The notes beneath the pieces were generated by a model, which saw nothing but the letters and a program-made list of their open reading frames with translations, made no database searches and had not been told where the DNA came from. Positions 13,065 through 30,707 of a DNA stretch of 64,000 nt are shown piece after piece (the first letter of the stretch is position 1; each line of letters begins with the position of its first letter). The position numbers and the translations under genes are program-made. The DNA lies in assembly GCF_000150275.1 (NCBI RefSeq), contig NW_002060944.1, positions 5,219,080 to 5,283,079 on the forward strand. The letters are read 5' to 3'. This DNA is from Trichoplax adhaerens. Its lineage: Eukaryota > Placozoa > Uniplacotomia > Trichoplacea > Trichoplacidae.

Positions 13065-16000
13065 TTAACTCCAAAATAGATTTCTTTTCATCTCTTCGAT
13101 ATCTAATTTTAAGCTAGCAATTTCTCTATAATTAAAGATAAAAATAAGGTTTAGTTAATTTATAAATATGACGTATGGCATTTGAAGTTAGTAAGATATT
13201 TTAACCCATTATCAACTTAATTTAAGGTAAAAGTATAGTACAAAGATTGATTGATTATTCTTGTCTCTAGATGATGATTGTAATTTCTACCATCATACAT
13301 ACATACGAGTTTACCTTTCAAGGCGGGATGAACTTGATGTTAATTTAGCAACTTGATGATCTTGTGATAGCTCGCCCCGATCTAAGGTATAATTGTATTC
13401 ATCCAATTCATGTTTATGACTATAATCTAGATGATGAATAGGATTGTCATCGTCTAATGCATCCTTTGATGTGCTATAATTATAATCATTATCAAGCATT
13501 AATTTATGATCAGTTGAGTTAGAGGAATGACGAGAATGTTTATTTCTTGATCGATGTTGCCAAGATTTTGCATGTTTTTTACTTCTTCGATGGCTCCAAC
13601 GATAATAATCATCATCGGAATCGCTATAATCGCTAAGGTACAATTCTTCAATTAAATCATTAATATACTTTGTTTTTATATTTAAAAGAGGACTTGAACG
13701 CCACAATGACTTGTCTTGGCTTCTATAATTACTAGCATATAAATTGTTGTTGGAAGAGCTAACTGTATTTACATCATCGGACAGGCTAGTTGATTCATTG
13801 ATAGAAGATGAAACTGAAGGATCAGATCGATAAAAGTTAGAAGAGCTTGAACGAGAATATTGATATTTTTCTTCATTCCGTTGATCGACTCCATTACGAT
13901 TTTTGTTAATTGTCTGTGATTCATTAAAATTGTTATTCTCATCGATATGATAGTTTGCGAGATTCCGTCTATTTCCAATATCTGCATTAATAGATTCTAT
14001 ATCCTGATCTTTCGCGATCTTTTCATTTTCCAATAGATTATAATGGATTTCATCACCGTACTCATGACTCTTGGTGATATCTGCATTACGATGTGGGAAA
14101 TTTGAAGGAGGGGATGGTCTATTAGAAACATCTAGCAAGTAACTACTTTCTGCTAAAATCTTATGATTATCATTGGGTTTCGAAAAGCTATCATAGCCAA
14201 TTTCAATATTACTACCATCCATCTGTCTAGCTATAATATCTCTCGCTAATAATGCTGGATCAGAGAAATCAGGTAAGTGCTCGCTCATTAATTCCGCTTG
14301 ATCAACATCTTCTGATGCTAAATCTATCGAATCTAGAAAGCTAGGATCATCATTACGATGATATTTGTAGCTAGTAATATATTGGTCGCTTAATAACTTG
14401 CTATTAGAATAATAGAATATATTTTCGTCTGCTAGCTTATTTACTCCATCAGTTAATATATTAGATATTGGTAGTAATGGACTATTATGGTCGATCTAAG
14501 TCTTCTTCTACATTTCTGCTATAATTTGACTGAGCTATAGCCTCTGGATCTGGTTGTAATGTAGGATAATGATCATTAAAGCATGAGTTTATACTAGAAT
14601 TGAAAGACCTCTCGCGATTCTCCTTTGTAATACTTCTATCATCAATCATAACTTCAGTCGAGTCAAGCGGTCTTCGAGCATATGGCTGACGAACTTCTTG
14701 GTAGTTAAAATGATATTGATCGCCATCACTTAATTCAAACCTATTTGTTCGCTCCTTCTCCATTGATATCAAATTACTGTTAAGCGATTTCATTCTGTGA
14801 TGATTATTTTCTATATCATGAGTAAAATCATCGTTTAATCTTAAATCATCGCGTAAATAACGCATTTCCTGTCGCAGTACAGACTGATCTACTACTTCAT
14901 TATCTTCAGCTTGATTATTTATTTGAATCAGATCATTCGGATTACTGATGCCATCAGTAGCATTCCACACAATATCCTAATTAATATTATATCGAATATA
15001 GGTTAATAATAGTTATAGAATATATTTTTAAATAATATTTCTTACAATCGTGATTACTGGCAATCTAATTACTTCAATAACTTCTATTCACTTACCGTAA
15101 TAATGCTGCTATCGTCTAACGAAATATCAGACCAACGGTCTTTTACTTTTCGATAGAATGCAATATTATCATCATCATTATTAATATGGACGGATTGAAT
15201 ATCAACATGGTCGTCTTCATACCCGTGGTCATCAATTACCAGACCATTTCTGTCACTTTGTAAAGAATGTTGAACTACACTGATATTAAGGTTATGAGCG
15301 TCATCGGAGGGTGATGAAGGAGAAGGAATAGGTAACTTTGTGTATCGATTTTGATCATCATCTACCACGTTACTTGCTTGGCCTAAAGTTCCCGGTATAC
15401 TGGCACTTCCATCATGCAAAGTGGTTACATCTTCAGATTTAGAAGAGGAAACAGACTCATTTCTTTCTTTTATCTCTAATGCTATAGTATCGGCATTAAT
15501 TTGCGAATTTTGATCTGTCTGACTCTCTACTTCATGTATTACTGCAGGTACAGGATCTTTATTTTCGTCTTCATTCTTGAAACTTTCCTATGGGATAGGA
15601 TCAATAACAGACTTTGAGCTAAAAATACAAATGACTAATAAAGATCGCTATTTTCCTCTTCATTCTTGATGCTTTCCTATATGATAGGATCAATCACCAA
15701 CTACGGGCTAAAAATACAAATGTTTTATAAAGATCGATATTTTCTTTATACGATCAATTATATTTCTAAGTATGTCTTTACCTCAGTAGCAGATTCTGGT
15801 GAATTTGCCTCTAATTTTTGCGTGGATGTATTCGACTTTATATCATTTTGAGAACTAGCATTATTTTCTTCGTCTGTTTGGCAGTTAATTAGCGTAGAAT
15901 CACGATATTTGATTACTTGATGCTCCTGAGATTCAGTGTCTTTACTCATGCTTTGCTGGTCAAAAGGTTTTACTGTTTTATCAGATTGAATTGATTGCTC

Positions 16001-17559
16001 AGAGCTTCCATATTTTCTATCTTCATCGGCAGATGTAATTTGTTGATTATTAAGAGGAGATTCTCTCTCATAGCTATTAGTTTGATAATCCTGATTTTGG
16101 TTATTTTCAGCATTCATGTCGTGATCACTGGACTGTTTAATACGGCTAGTTTCTTCATCATCTTTACTAGTAGGTATTTCTTCGGATATTCCTGACGAGT
16201 CATCACTTAAAGCTCTGCTTATTAAAAACGATCACCTGCTATAGCCCTCCCAGCCAATGAAAATTATTCAATTGATCATTAATAGACTTACTTAATTGCT
16301 TGTTGAATCTTCTCTTCGTATTCACTACCTTCAGAACTATCATGAGAGCTTAGTTCTACTGAATAATTATCATCATTATCATCGTCACTGTAATTATTAG
16401 AAGATAAGAAAATCGCATTATAAAAAAGCTTACGAGATAATGTTCCTTCTCCTCATATAGCAGAAAGCAGTTTTACTTACTGATTAGTTCGCCTATCTGC
16501 TAAGGTTTGTGATCTATCAATCTCAGTAAAGATGTGTACCAACTTCTGCTTTAATTCAGCAACCTAAATAGTGAATCAATTAAAAAAGATGACCTGAGGG
16601 AATATTAACAGATGGACTGAAATAAGCAAAGTAGTGATGATTTTACATGTGCAATTGGTAATATTATTACCTCGATATCGACATCAGTATCTTCAGATGT
16701 AATAGGAGTTGCTACATCATGGATAAATCTGATATATGCCGTACGGTAATAAATATATGTATTATAACGAAAAATGTTGTACATATTTACTTTGACGATT
16801 TGGATTATAGACGATAATTCACGATACAGAAAATGAAAGCTAGACGATTAATTTTTGACTACATAATTTAAATCGGAGATTTAACGAATTCAGAAGTAAC
16901 GTGATATAATCTCTAATATAATAAATAAATGATAATACAGTTTCTAAATTATAGCTTAGATTTAAGAACATAAATCCTAAGACAATTCAATATGATCACA
17001 AATGTCCACTAATGATAGGGATTGCAGTACAGTTAGATAACTATTGGATAGTGCTGGCTGTGGTGGAACAAAATGTACCTTTTCTGCTCAAGAGTATGAA
17101 TTATATTTAAAAAAATATTATTTTATAGATTAAGGTAAGAAATTAATTTAATGACTAATGAGACTTTAATTTAAAATACAGTAAATTGGCAAGGGTATCA
17201 AGCTTTGTTTGCTAATCTATCGAGAGGTAAGATGGATGGAAAGTGGAGATCGATAACCTGCTTTCTTACCTTGCCTGAATATGGTACTGCTTATTCTGCG
17301 AATAATCGAGTACAAAATTTTCATACTTTGATTTTAATTCCAGATAAACTAGCTTCAATTCGTCAATAGTCAGCAATCCTTGCTGGTAGAGACGGTAAAC
17401 TTCATCAATTTCATGATACAGATCTTTCCCTTGAAATAGTAATCCTAACTGCAAACTCTCTCGACTGGCTTGTGCACCAAAAGATTTCTGTAGTTCATCT
17501 TCACTACTATCATCACTGGCGTAGTAAGATGCTCGCCAAAAGCTGGTCGGAGCAGCCAT
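13065..17559 (-). CDS. Long Ser/Asp/Asn-rich protein, possibly AKNA-like, with a one-base frame break
   Basis: Exons read on the minus strand are 17559-17270, 16728-16671, 16563-16481, 16387-16292, 16217-15782, 15587-15096, 14976-13315 and 13125-13065. All junctions are in phase, giving about 1,058 residues, except for one extra base near 14,487-14,495. Residues ~28-90 are helical (QQGLLTIDELKLVYLELKS). A second short helix follows (ELKQKLVHIFTEID), then ~850 disordered residues rich in S, D, N and Q with an Arg/Ser/His-rich patch (HRSRNKHSRHSS), and a final helix (LEREIASLKLDIEEMKRNL). By eye the two N-terminal helices resemble the helical region of vertebrate AKNA, a centrosomal scaffold. 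The match is weak and no AT-hook is evident. The start is the first ATG of an exon opening MAAPTSFWRASYYASDD. The frame break could be an assembly error, an unrecognised intron or a real mutation. Confidence 0.6.
15561..15737. repeat. 89-bp duplication across an exon/intron edge
   Basis: Two copies about 89 bp apart share CTTCATTCTTG, CTTTCCTAT, ATAGGATCAAT and GCTAAAAATACAAATG. The left copy contains the acceptor and first codons (ESFKNEDEN) of an exon of the 13-17.6 kb gene. The right copy lies inside the upstream intron and still carries a similar acceptor-like context. Confidence 0.75.
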
Positions 17560-17925
17560 GGTGATAACCTGTAATTTTTAATAACAGCATTAGAATGAAA
17601 CCATCACAAAGATTTACATGGATGGCAATGTAAATGAAATAACATAGTCGTTTTATCACTTTTCTTTGAAAACCAAGAATAATAGTTATATCGAATAGAC
17701 TACCATTGAACTGTGACTAATTCTCCTTGATATGCTCATTTACGATTGCTTAATGATTCTATTCTTGTTAATTTACTTTTATTCGGCAATTGGTGTAACA
17801 TTCACTTAGGAAATTTTTTCGACTTAAGGTATTGTTTAGTGATATTTTAATTACAGTAATAGTCGATTGATATTGAGTACAATGTAATAAAACAAAACCT
17901 ATCCAGATAAGGAATAACTCGATAT
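17560..17925. other. Upstream region of the 13-17.6 kb gene
   Basis: This should hold the promoter and leader of the minus-strand acidic-protein gene. I see no strong promoter motif or other feature. Confidence 0.4.
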
Positions 17926-17929
17926 TATA

Positions 17930-18720
17930 AGATGTTCATTTGTAATCCATTCCATCCACTGATATAGTAGAAGTAGAATATCATTTAACTAATTAAAGGC
18001 AAATCCTATAACCAACATCATTCTAATAATTATCACAAATACTACTCGGTGGATTTGCTCGTAATGCATATATACACAAATCGATCTGCCTAAACGAGAA
18101 GAGGGTTCAAATGACTTCACATACTAATTTAGTCATCTATTCATTCAGGTTCGAATAATAAATATCGAGAATGCTGAGAGGAAACAAATTTACAAGGATT
18201 AGGATTGATACTTGGGAGTAGTGATAGAGTGTGTTCATGTCATATCCATTCAGCCGATTAAAACTGTAAAAGTAAGATGTAACCTGACTAATTAAAAGTA
18301 AATTTTCTAACCGACACGATACTCCAGAGTTGTTTACTCCTCGATATGACTAAGTTAGTATAGGCTATACACGAACATCAGTCCTTTTGAATAGAAAGAG
18401 GGCTCTAGATACTCCTTACGCAATATAAGAATTAAAGTTTGGATCAATTAATATTAAGTAGGATATGGCGAAAATAACTCCTGAGTGATGAAGAATGACA
18501 CTTAGGATTAGTGATATAATATTATCAGTTAATTATCAATTCCATTAGTCAGGTTATCAGAATGATAAAGGTGAAACGTAATTTGACAAATTACAGTATA
18601 AATTTTTCTATTACGATCACTCTTGAAAATATTTCAAACACTGCTACTCTATGCCTGTATATACATGAGGATCAATTTTTTCTTTCAATCTATCTAAACA
18701 CGATAAAATGAAATTTATAG
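17930..18720. repeat. Three diverged ~295-bp tandem copies
   Basis: Matching blocks begin at about 17,931, 18,231 and 18,524. They share the pattern TGTTCAT..ATCCATT, then AAAGTAAGAT/GTAA..AACTAATTAAA..TAAAT..TCTA, then ACACAAA/ATACACGAAC and a late AGAGGG or equivalent. The copies have drifted heavily and have no common reading frame, so this is an old tandem duplication. Confidence 0.55.
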
Positions 18721-19190
18721 CGATGAAAATGACAATATTTTAATTTAATTACATATTGTATTCAATAAGATACAACCTTAAAATAAAATAGCATTTGATT
18801 AGTTCATTAATGATTAGTTACTTGTGGCGAATATCACTATTAGAAATGCTCAAAACATTCACGTCAGTTATTCTCTAGTCATTATCTTTCTATAGAATTT
18901 TACCTGAGATGACAGAAAAGAATCGATGAAATTAACACTTCTTGCTGCTGGTAAGTCCTGTTAATTGCGATCTTCTTCTTCAATCACGATAGAAGTCTAT
19001 TGATAACTCAACTAACAACCGAGATTTGAAACAAAAATTCTAAAAATTCTTGAACTAGAATTCAAGTCCTTGGGTAGCCCATAAGATCATAAAATAATCT
19101 CTAAATGCTGGTTCAAAATTCCAATCGCCCTCAAGGATAACTTAAGTTTTAGTAGCAGACTGGCGTATAATAGAGAGGATGTTGTTCATT
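18721..19190. other. Unremarkable intergenic DNA
   Basis: AT-rich sequence in which I see no exon, RNA gene or clear repeat. Confidence 0.5.
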
Positions 19191-19330
19191 AGTGCTCAAT
19201 GATAGGGTTAGTTACTATGTTCTCGCTAATTTTATAGACTACAAGATAATTTGTATCATGAGTGCTCATTGATGGGGTTAGTTTACTATGTTATCGCTAT
19301 AACTTTATAGACTACAAGATAGCTTGTATC
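19191..19330. repeat. Two ~70-bp direct repeats
   Basis: The block AGTGCTCA.TGAT.GGGTTAGTT followed by TTTATAGACTACAAGATA and TTGTATC occurs at 19,191 and again at 19,261 with few changes. Confidence 0.85.
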
Positions 19331-19479
19331 TTATCTAGCGGCTTGACAAGTTTTATCGTCTGGTCAATAACTTTGTAGCCAATCAGCGCACAGAATTAAG
19401 CTGACGTAGGATTCATCGCTGAAATTCGACCTTGTATATAATGTTGTACTCAATTACGCATGCTTTAACAGCAATCATT

Positions 19480-20005
19480 GATCCTGGTTGTAATTGATAC
19501 TTTTAACTGGTCAAAAAGATGCCTTATAAGATCATACGGCCTTTCTTGGACATAGAATATCACTGATTAGATATAGATAGTCTATAAAGGAAGGATCTAA
19601 GCTATAATAAGAATTCAATCTTATAGTCACATTCGGAAGGTCAGCGATCAAATTTAGAATAATTGCATAAAAGGTAGTCAATCAGTGGGGTAGAGGCATC
19701 GCTTTGCCTACCAAAGTGCTATACAGGCTTGTTATGATAAATTATACAATAATCCAGGTTTACAATTGATACTTTTGGCCTGCTCAGTAGACGTCTTATA
19801 AAGGTTATATAGGCTTTCTTGGACATAAAATGCTATTGCTTAGTTATAGCCTTTCAAGAAAGCTATAATAAGAACTAAATCATATACTCACTTATGGAAC
19901 ATAAGCGATCTAATTTAAAATAATTGAATAAGGAATAGTCAATCAGTGGGTTAAGCTGCGTCGCTTTATCTGCTAAAGTACTGCAGAGGCTATACGTATC
20001 TTATA
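19480..20005. repeat. Two ~270-bp diverged direct repeats
   Basis: Copies start near 19,481 and 19,751. Shared landmarks in order are ATTGATACTTTT, CTTTCTTGGACATA, AAGCTATAATAAGAA, AGCGATC, AATAATTG, AGTCAATCAGTGGG and TCGCTTT. I see no reading frame common to both. Confidence 0.8.
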
Positions 20006-21979
20006 AACTAAGATTTGTGATTGGAAATGTACCTATTTTGCTACAGTACATTATCATAAATCAGTAGTGTCATAATAACCTCATAGTTTACCCGTTAGTA
20101 GAGCGTTCAAGGTTGTTACCTTGCTAACTAATTGATCTATGCGTAAAGTAGCTTCTGCATACGCAACACAGAGGGTACAAGCTGAGTATATTTAAGGGTA
20201 ATTCAGTAATTTCTAGTCCGTTGATTCCGAGCTAGCGTTTTTACCACTATTTTGGATAATAAATTAATTAATGAATTTGTTCATCTAGCAAATCGCCTCC
20301 TATTTTATTATGGAATAGAAAATGTACGTTATTCGGATATACTATTGCATAGATACTCATGTCCATAATATCTGATTGTCCTCATTGTAGTATATGTCAC
20401 AGATGCATGTTTCACGCTCTGTACTGTACATGCTATCATTTGTTTTAGATGGCATCCAGAAATACGCATAGATGGTTACGCTTTAATCTGGAAGTTTATT
20501 GCCTGTAATCCATCTCGGCTAATAATAGGCATCTGTGCTCTGTAACAGGAACGCTTTTTAAAACGAGAGCACCAAAGCTAGCAGATGATGCTATTAGCGG
20601 TAATGTTGCATCCTTTCAAGATTATCATCGCCGTACTTATCCCCATCAACATTACACATTATGTTATTGTGTATCGATACAGTTCATAAGTGATTACAAA
20701 TTCTCTTTTGACACTTCTATCCAGTTTGAATTTCCTTCTAACCATTGTAAAACTAATTGGAACTGACAATAAAATACCGTTGACAAGTTAAAACATCAAA
20801 GTATTCCTAAACCGGATATACAGTATTATTCACACCCATTTTATTCTCAGGTGGTAATTTTAAATTAATCCTTATCCAATTCTGTAATAAACCTGTATTC
20901 TAAAATTTAGTCAAATGACGTCAGAATATACACAAAGTGCAAAAAGTAGCATAACAGCAGTATTATTTCGCATAGCAAACGTCATGGTCAAATGAAATTG
21001 TAACCGTAGCTAATAAATATGCATACACAGATATAATACTTTAATCTATCGTAGACAGTATAACGTGCTGCACTGCACTCGTTACGAGTAATTTATACAA
21101 TAAACTGCGTACATAAAAAAAGTAGAATTATACCTCCAAATACAGAAAAGGAAAGTAAACGTCCATCCTAAGAGTCATACTTATACCACGATATAAACAA
21201 CTGTTACATGTGCTGTCATATTGATATCACTATGGGATATTGTAGTGCGTATAATAAAGGTGTAAAAGATACCTATTCAAATATTACGATGATATTAAAA
21301 TGTTACATTACCAATTTATAAGACAATAAATTTAGTACACTTTGTGATATTGTTAGACCTTAATACAGCATAAAAATGGAAAGAGCAATATTTTTCTGTT
21401 GAAATAACCTGAAATTTTCAAATTTTTAGATACAATATAGATTGTATACAATAGATACTTATACAAAAGATGGTTGAAACCAAATAAGGTAATAAATAAC
21501 CTTCAAAATAGAGTAAATTACTTCTTCGTACTACTGTACTTATTTCCCCTTTAAACTATAGAAACTGACTTCGCATTTATTATAACAAAAAATTAGTACG
21601 GCGATATTAAATGTGACAACACATAATCTTTTCCAATCGCTAAGATTGGCTATAATTAATTTCAATTCGCATAAGAAAATATTAACTCAGTTATGTATAA
21701 CCACCAAAATGTGAAATTCTCTATGAGAAGAGTTATAATGAGTGGCAGTTTTCTCACATACATGTAGTACATTGAATTATCAGTCGCCGGTTAATATCAG
21801 CAGCAATCAGCAAAACTGTATAATTTTATATACTTCTTAGTGAGTATGCTAGATATTATTTATCTTTCGATCTGGTATAAAATCTGAAACTTTTTGGACA
21901 ACTAAACAAATGTAAAATACAGTAATAAACAAAGATGATAAATAGAAATATATACTCGAAATATACAACAACAATAACG
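20006..21979. other. Intergenic DNA downstream of the carrier gene
   Basis: No exon, RNA gene or clear repeat is recognised. The right end should hold the 3' untranslated region of the minus-strand mitochondrial carrier. Confidence 0.45.
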
Positions 21980-27525
<5,546 letters not shown>

Positions 27526-27958
27526 CTATGCTGACTACTTTCACTAGCAACGATGGGAATTTTGCTGTTTGGCTGCCGTCGTGCTGGATTGCCCATACTG
27601 TGCACTAGATCCTCCATACAGTATAGTACCGCCTTTGATGACTGTCCTAAGGGCTACAGTATGACATGGTGCGCTATACCGTGTGTCTACACTGTCCACG
27701 TTTTGCGGCTCAATAAGGCTTCCCAAAGTACAAGAAGTTAGCAGAGTTTACTGCAAGAAATATCACTTGCAACATAACTACCATAGAGTACAGTAGTTAA
27801 GAGAGAAGAGGTACGCTGTTATACATGGTTTGGCTAGTTAGCATACAAGGTAGAATAGCCAATATATGACATACAGTGAGTACCAGCTGCATAGTGCTGG
27901 GAAGTCTGGGGTGACCAAGGTTACGCCAAAGCACCAATCCATGACCAGATCCAAGGAC
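27526..27958. other. Upstream region of the carrier gene
   Basis: This is the probable promoter region of the minus-strand carrier. Short GTAC/ACAGTA words are present, but I see no defined regulatory site. Overlapping frames on both strands look like chance. Confidence 0.4.
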
Positions 27959-27959
27959 T

Positions 27960-28745
27960 ATTACTAGAATAACTACTACAATGACTAGTACAATGACTAC
28001 TAGAATAATTTGTAGAATTACTTGTACAATTATTTCTACAATTACTTGTAGAATTACTACTAGAATAACATGTGGAATTACTTATAGAATTACTACTAGA
28101 ATAACTTGTAGATTTACTTGTAGAATTACTACTAGAATTTCTACTAGAATAACTTGTAGAATTACTGCTAGAATCACTTCTAGAATTACTACTAGAATTA
28201 CTTATAGAATTACTACTAGAATTACTTATAGAATTACTACTAGAATTACTTATAGAATTACTACTAGAATTACTTATAGAATTACTACTAGAATTATTAC
28301 TAGAATCACTTGTACATTTACTTGTAGAATTACTACTAGAATTACTTATAGAATTACTTCTAGAATTACTACTAGAATTATTACTAGAATCACTTGTACA
28401 TTTACTTGTAGAATTACTACTAGAATAACTTGTACATTTACTTGTAGAATTACTACTAGAATTACTTATAGAATGACCTTCTAGAATTACTACTAGAATC
28501 ACTTGTACATTTACTTGTAGAATTACTACTAGAATAACTTGTAGATTTACTTGTAGAATTACTACTAGAATTACTTCTAGAATGACCTTCTAGAATTACT
28601 ACTAGAATTATTACTAGAATCACTTGTACATTTACTTGTAGAATTACTACTAGAATAACTTGTACATTTACTTATAGAATTACTACTAGAATTACTTCTA
28701 GAATGACTTCTAGAATGACTTCTAGTAGCTTTTTCTTCTAGTAGT
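27960..28745. repeat. 12/24-bp minisatellite (TAGAATTACTAC family)
   Basis: About 780 bp is built from a 12-base unit, AGAATTACTACT, alternating with AGAATTACTTAT or AGAATAACTTGT to give a 24-base higher-order period. It produces long frames on both strands, Ser/Asn/Thr-rich on minus and Ile/Thr/Arg-rich on plus, because the repeat lacks stops. I do not call these genes. A few embedded variants (CTTGTACATTTACTTGTAG, TGACCTTCTAG) recur at intervals, showing secondary duplications. Confidence 0.93.
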
Positions 28746-30109
28746 CCATGCATTCTCATCGACTGCAGCTGAAAAATTATATCATTCATTCTTGTATACC
28801 CTAGAATGGATGTTTCACTGAAACTGCCACCAATAATTCACACATATGCAGCCATTTTACAAATCATATTCAACTGTACAGTACTGTGTACAGCTATGAT
28901 AGCGTTATTAACCCGTCCTTTTTTTAGTCAAGCTTATACGCGTATACAGTACAGTGCTGCATAATTAATTCATAAATGATATAATATAGATTATATGGAT
29001 ATGTTACGTATAGATAGTAGCTCGTCTATTGTAGATCTGAGTGGACTGAAAATTTGAGCTGGATCCATTTCGCAGTGGGCATGAGGAAGGTAGCTTATTT
29101 TAGTCAACGTTGATGAAAATACTCTATAGGTATTGGTGCAGTCAGAATTTCCCAAAGCCAACATTTCAGCACGTAGACCATAGTAAAATGATAAAGGGCA
29201 GGGAGCCGAAAATAAGCGCTGATAAAAAATCTATCAAGTACCGTAGAATGTTATAACGACACGCGTATACCGTATAATTCATTCAACAAGACGTCCATTT
29301 CTTGTCAAACTTCACACTTTATTACTCTATATCGATTTCGAAGAACAGAATGGACAGCATTTTGACATCTACCCACAACAGATTATTTTCATTGGCCAAA
29401 TTGACATGAAAATTCAAAAGTGTGATTTGTTGAAATTTTCCCATCCAATTTCCATGTACGTCTATTATAGAAATTGGATCACTTTTTAGCTCAATTTACC
29501 GTTGATATTTACAATCTTATTGTTGGCTTTTGCCGAAGAAAATAAATGCACTCCTCTATATCTATACTGTATAACACAGTCTTGTACTATTCACTCTAGC
29601 ATCTGCTACAAAAACATGATCTACTTTCATTTCAGTGTTCAATATATCGCGTGTATAGAGGTGGGCGACGGAATTTGCAGTGCGCTATTGGTTTAGTGTG
29701 AGATATCAGTGGATGAAAAGTTTTTACCATACTTTAGCTGAAACTGTCGTACCGCTAAATACTTATTCCCTCTCTAAAAAAAATTTCCAATGGGCGTTCA
29801 TTTGGAAATTTTCAAATACAGAAGTGTTGCAAATTTCAGTCTAGGCACATGCACAACCGGTGGGTATTCGGTCAGCGATTACTAAACTCTTTGTCCCTGA
29901 TTGGGTAGACGTACAGCGTGAACCAGTTCTAATCAGAGTACTTTAAGGTGCCCTAAAATCACAACTATCTGTACGTATAGAATTTTAAGTAAATTTTGCA
30001 GCTTTACTACAAGTTATTTTGCCTAATAGCACTGTAAAGAGAACTGGCTCTCATTGTATGCGTACACGTGTAGGAACGCTCAAATATACGGAGTGGTGAG
30101 AAATGTTAA
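28746..30109. other. Intergenic DNA with a small GTAC-rich island
   Basis: A GTACAGTACTGTGTACAG island lies at about 28,874-28,895. The rest shows no convincing exon, RNA gene or repeat. Confidence 0.45.
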
Positions 30110-30707
30110 CTTTACGTGTATCAAACTCCACTTGGTGACAAAAACGCCACTTCGCTTGTAAAATTATCGTGTACTTCCGTACAAAACATTGGTGGTCGGC
30201 TAGCCCTGGAAAGCATTTCCGGTTTAAGCGGGGACTCCATATTAACCTTCAAAAAGAACAACAACAAACCGGTAGATCCATTCTTGGACTATTTGGGTGG
30301 CCATTGGAGCCGTACAGTGTACAGTGTACAGTACCATGATGTCGGCCTACAGTACAGTACACTGTAACAAGAACAGCCAGTACTGCTCATACAGCGTACA
30401 GTGTACAGTCCATTGTAAATAGTACTGTGGACATTGCACTGTACATTGTACTCGACAGTACAATGCATTTCCTGGCCCAGGCTGACCCGCTACTGTTGCT
30501 GCCGGGTATTCGAAAAGGCACACGTGTCTATTGTCGCGTCAAACCCCAGAAAACGTGACACCACCCAGACTCATCTGCAAGTTGAAAACGTTCGCCGATG
30601 GGTCAATCAGCGGCATGTTGGAGAATGCGCCGTGGAGGAAAACTCTCCACTCTCTGCTAGATCTTGTGGACAACACCATCTCAAGTGGTGGAAAAGCAAT
30701 TTCTTAG
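30110..30707 (+). other. Less AT-rich, coding-like patch
   Basis: Composition is visibly richer in G and C than the surroundings. A frame from about 30,116 reads CTSVQNIGGRLALESISGL and on to FLDYLGGHW before entering GTACAGT repeats at ~30,310. After them, one frame reads ADPLLLLPGIRKGTRVYCRV and another, 30,564-30,707, reads FADGSISGMLENAPW and on to LLDLVDNTISSGGKAIS before TAG. The segments are in different frames and I recognise no family. They could be exons of an unidentified gene, a decayed gene, or chance. Confidence 0.3.
30310..30475. repeat. GTACAGT repeat island
   Basis: Repeated GTACAGTGTACAGTAC-type words interrupt the coding-like patch. They are the same low-complexity family seen at 0.8-2.4 kb. 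Confidence 0.8.

Noticed and set aside
27921-28789. Long Ser/Asn/Thr-rich frames on minus and Ile/Thr/Arg-rich frame on plus
   Set aside because: Both are by-products of the stop-free 12/24-bp minisatellite; no start context, splice sites or family support.
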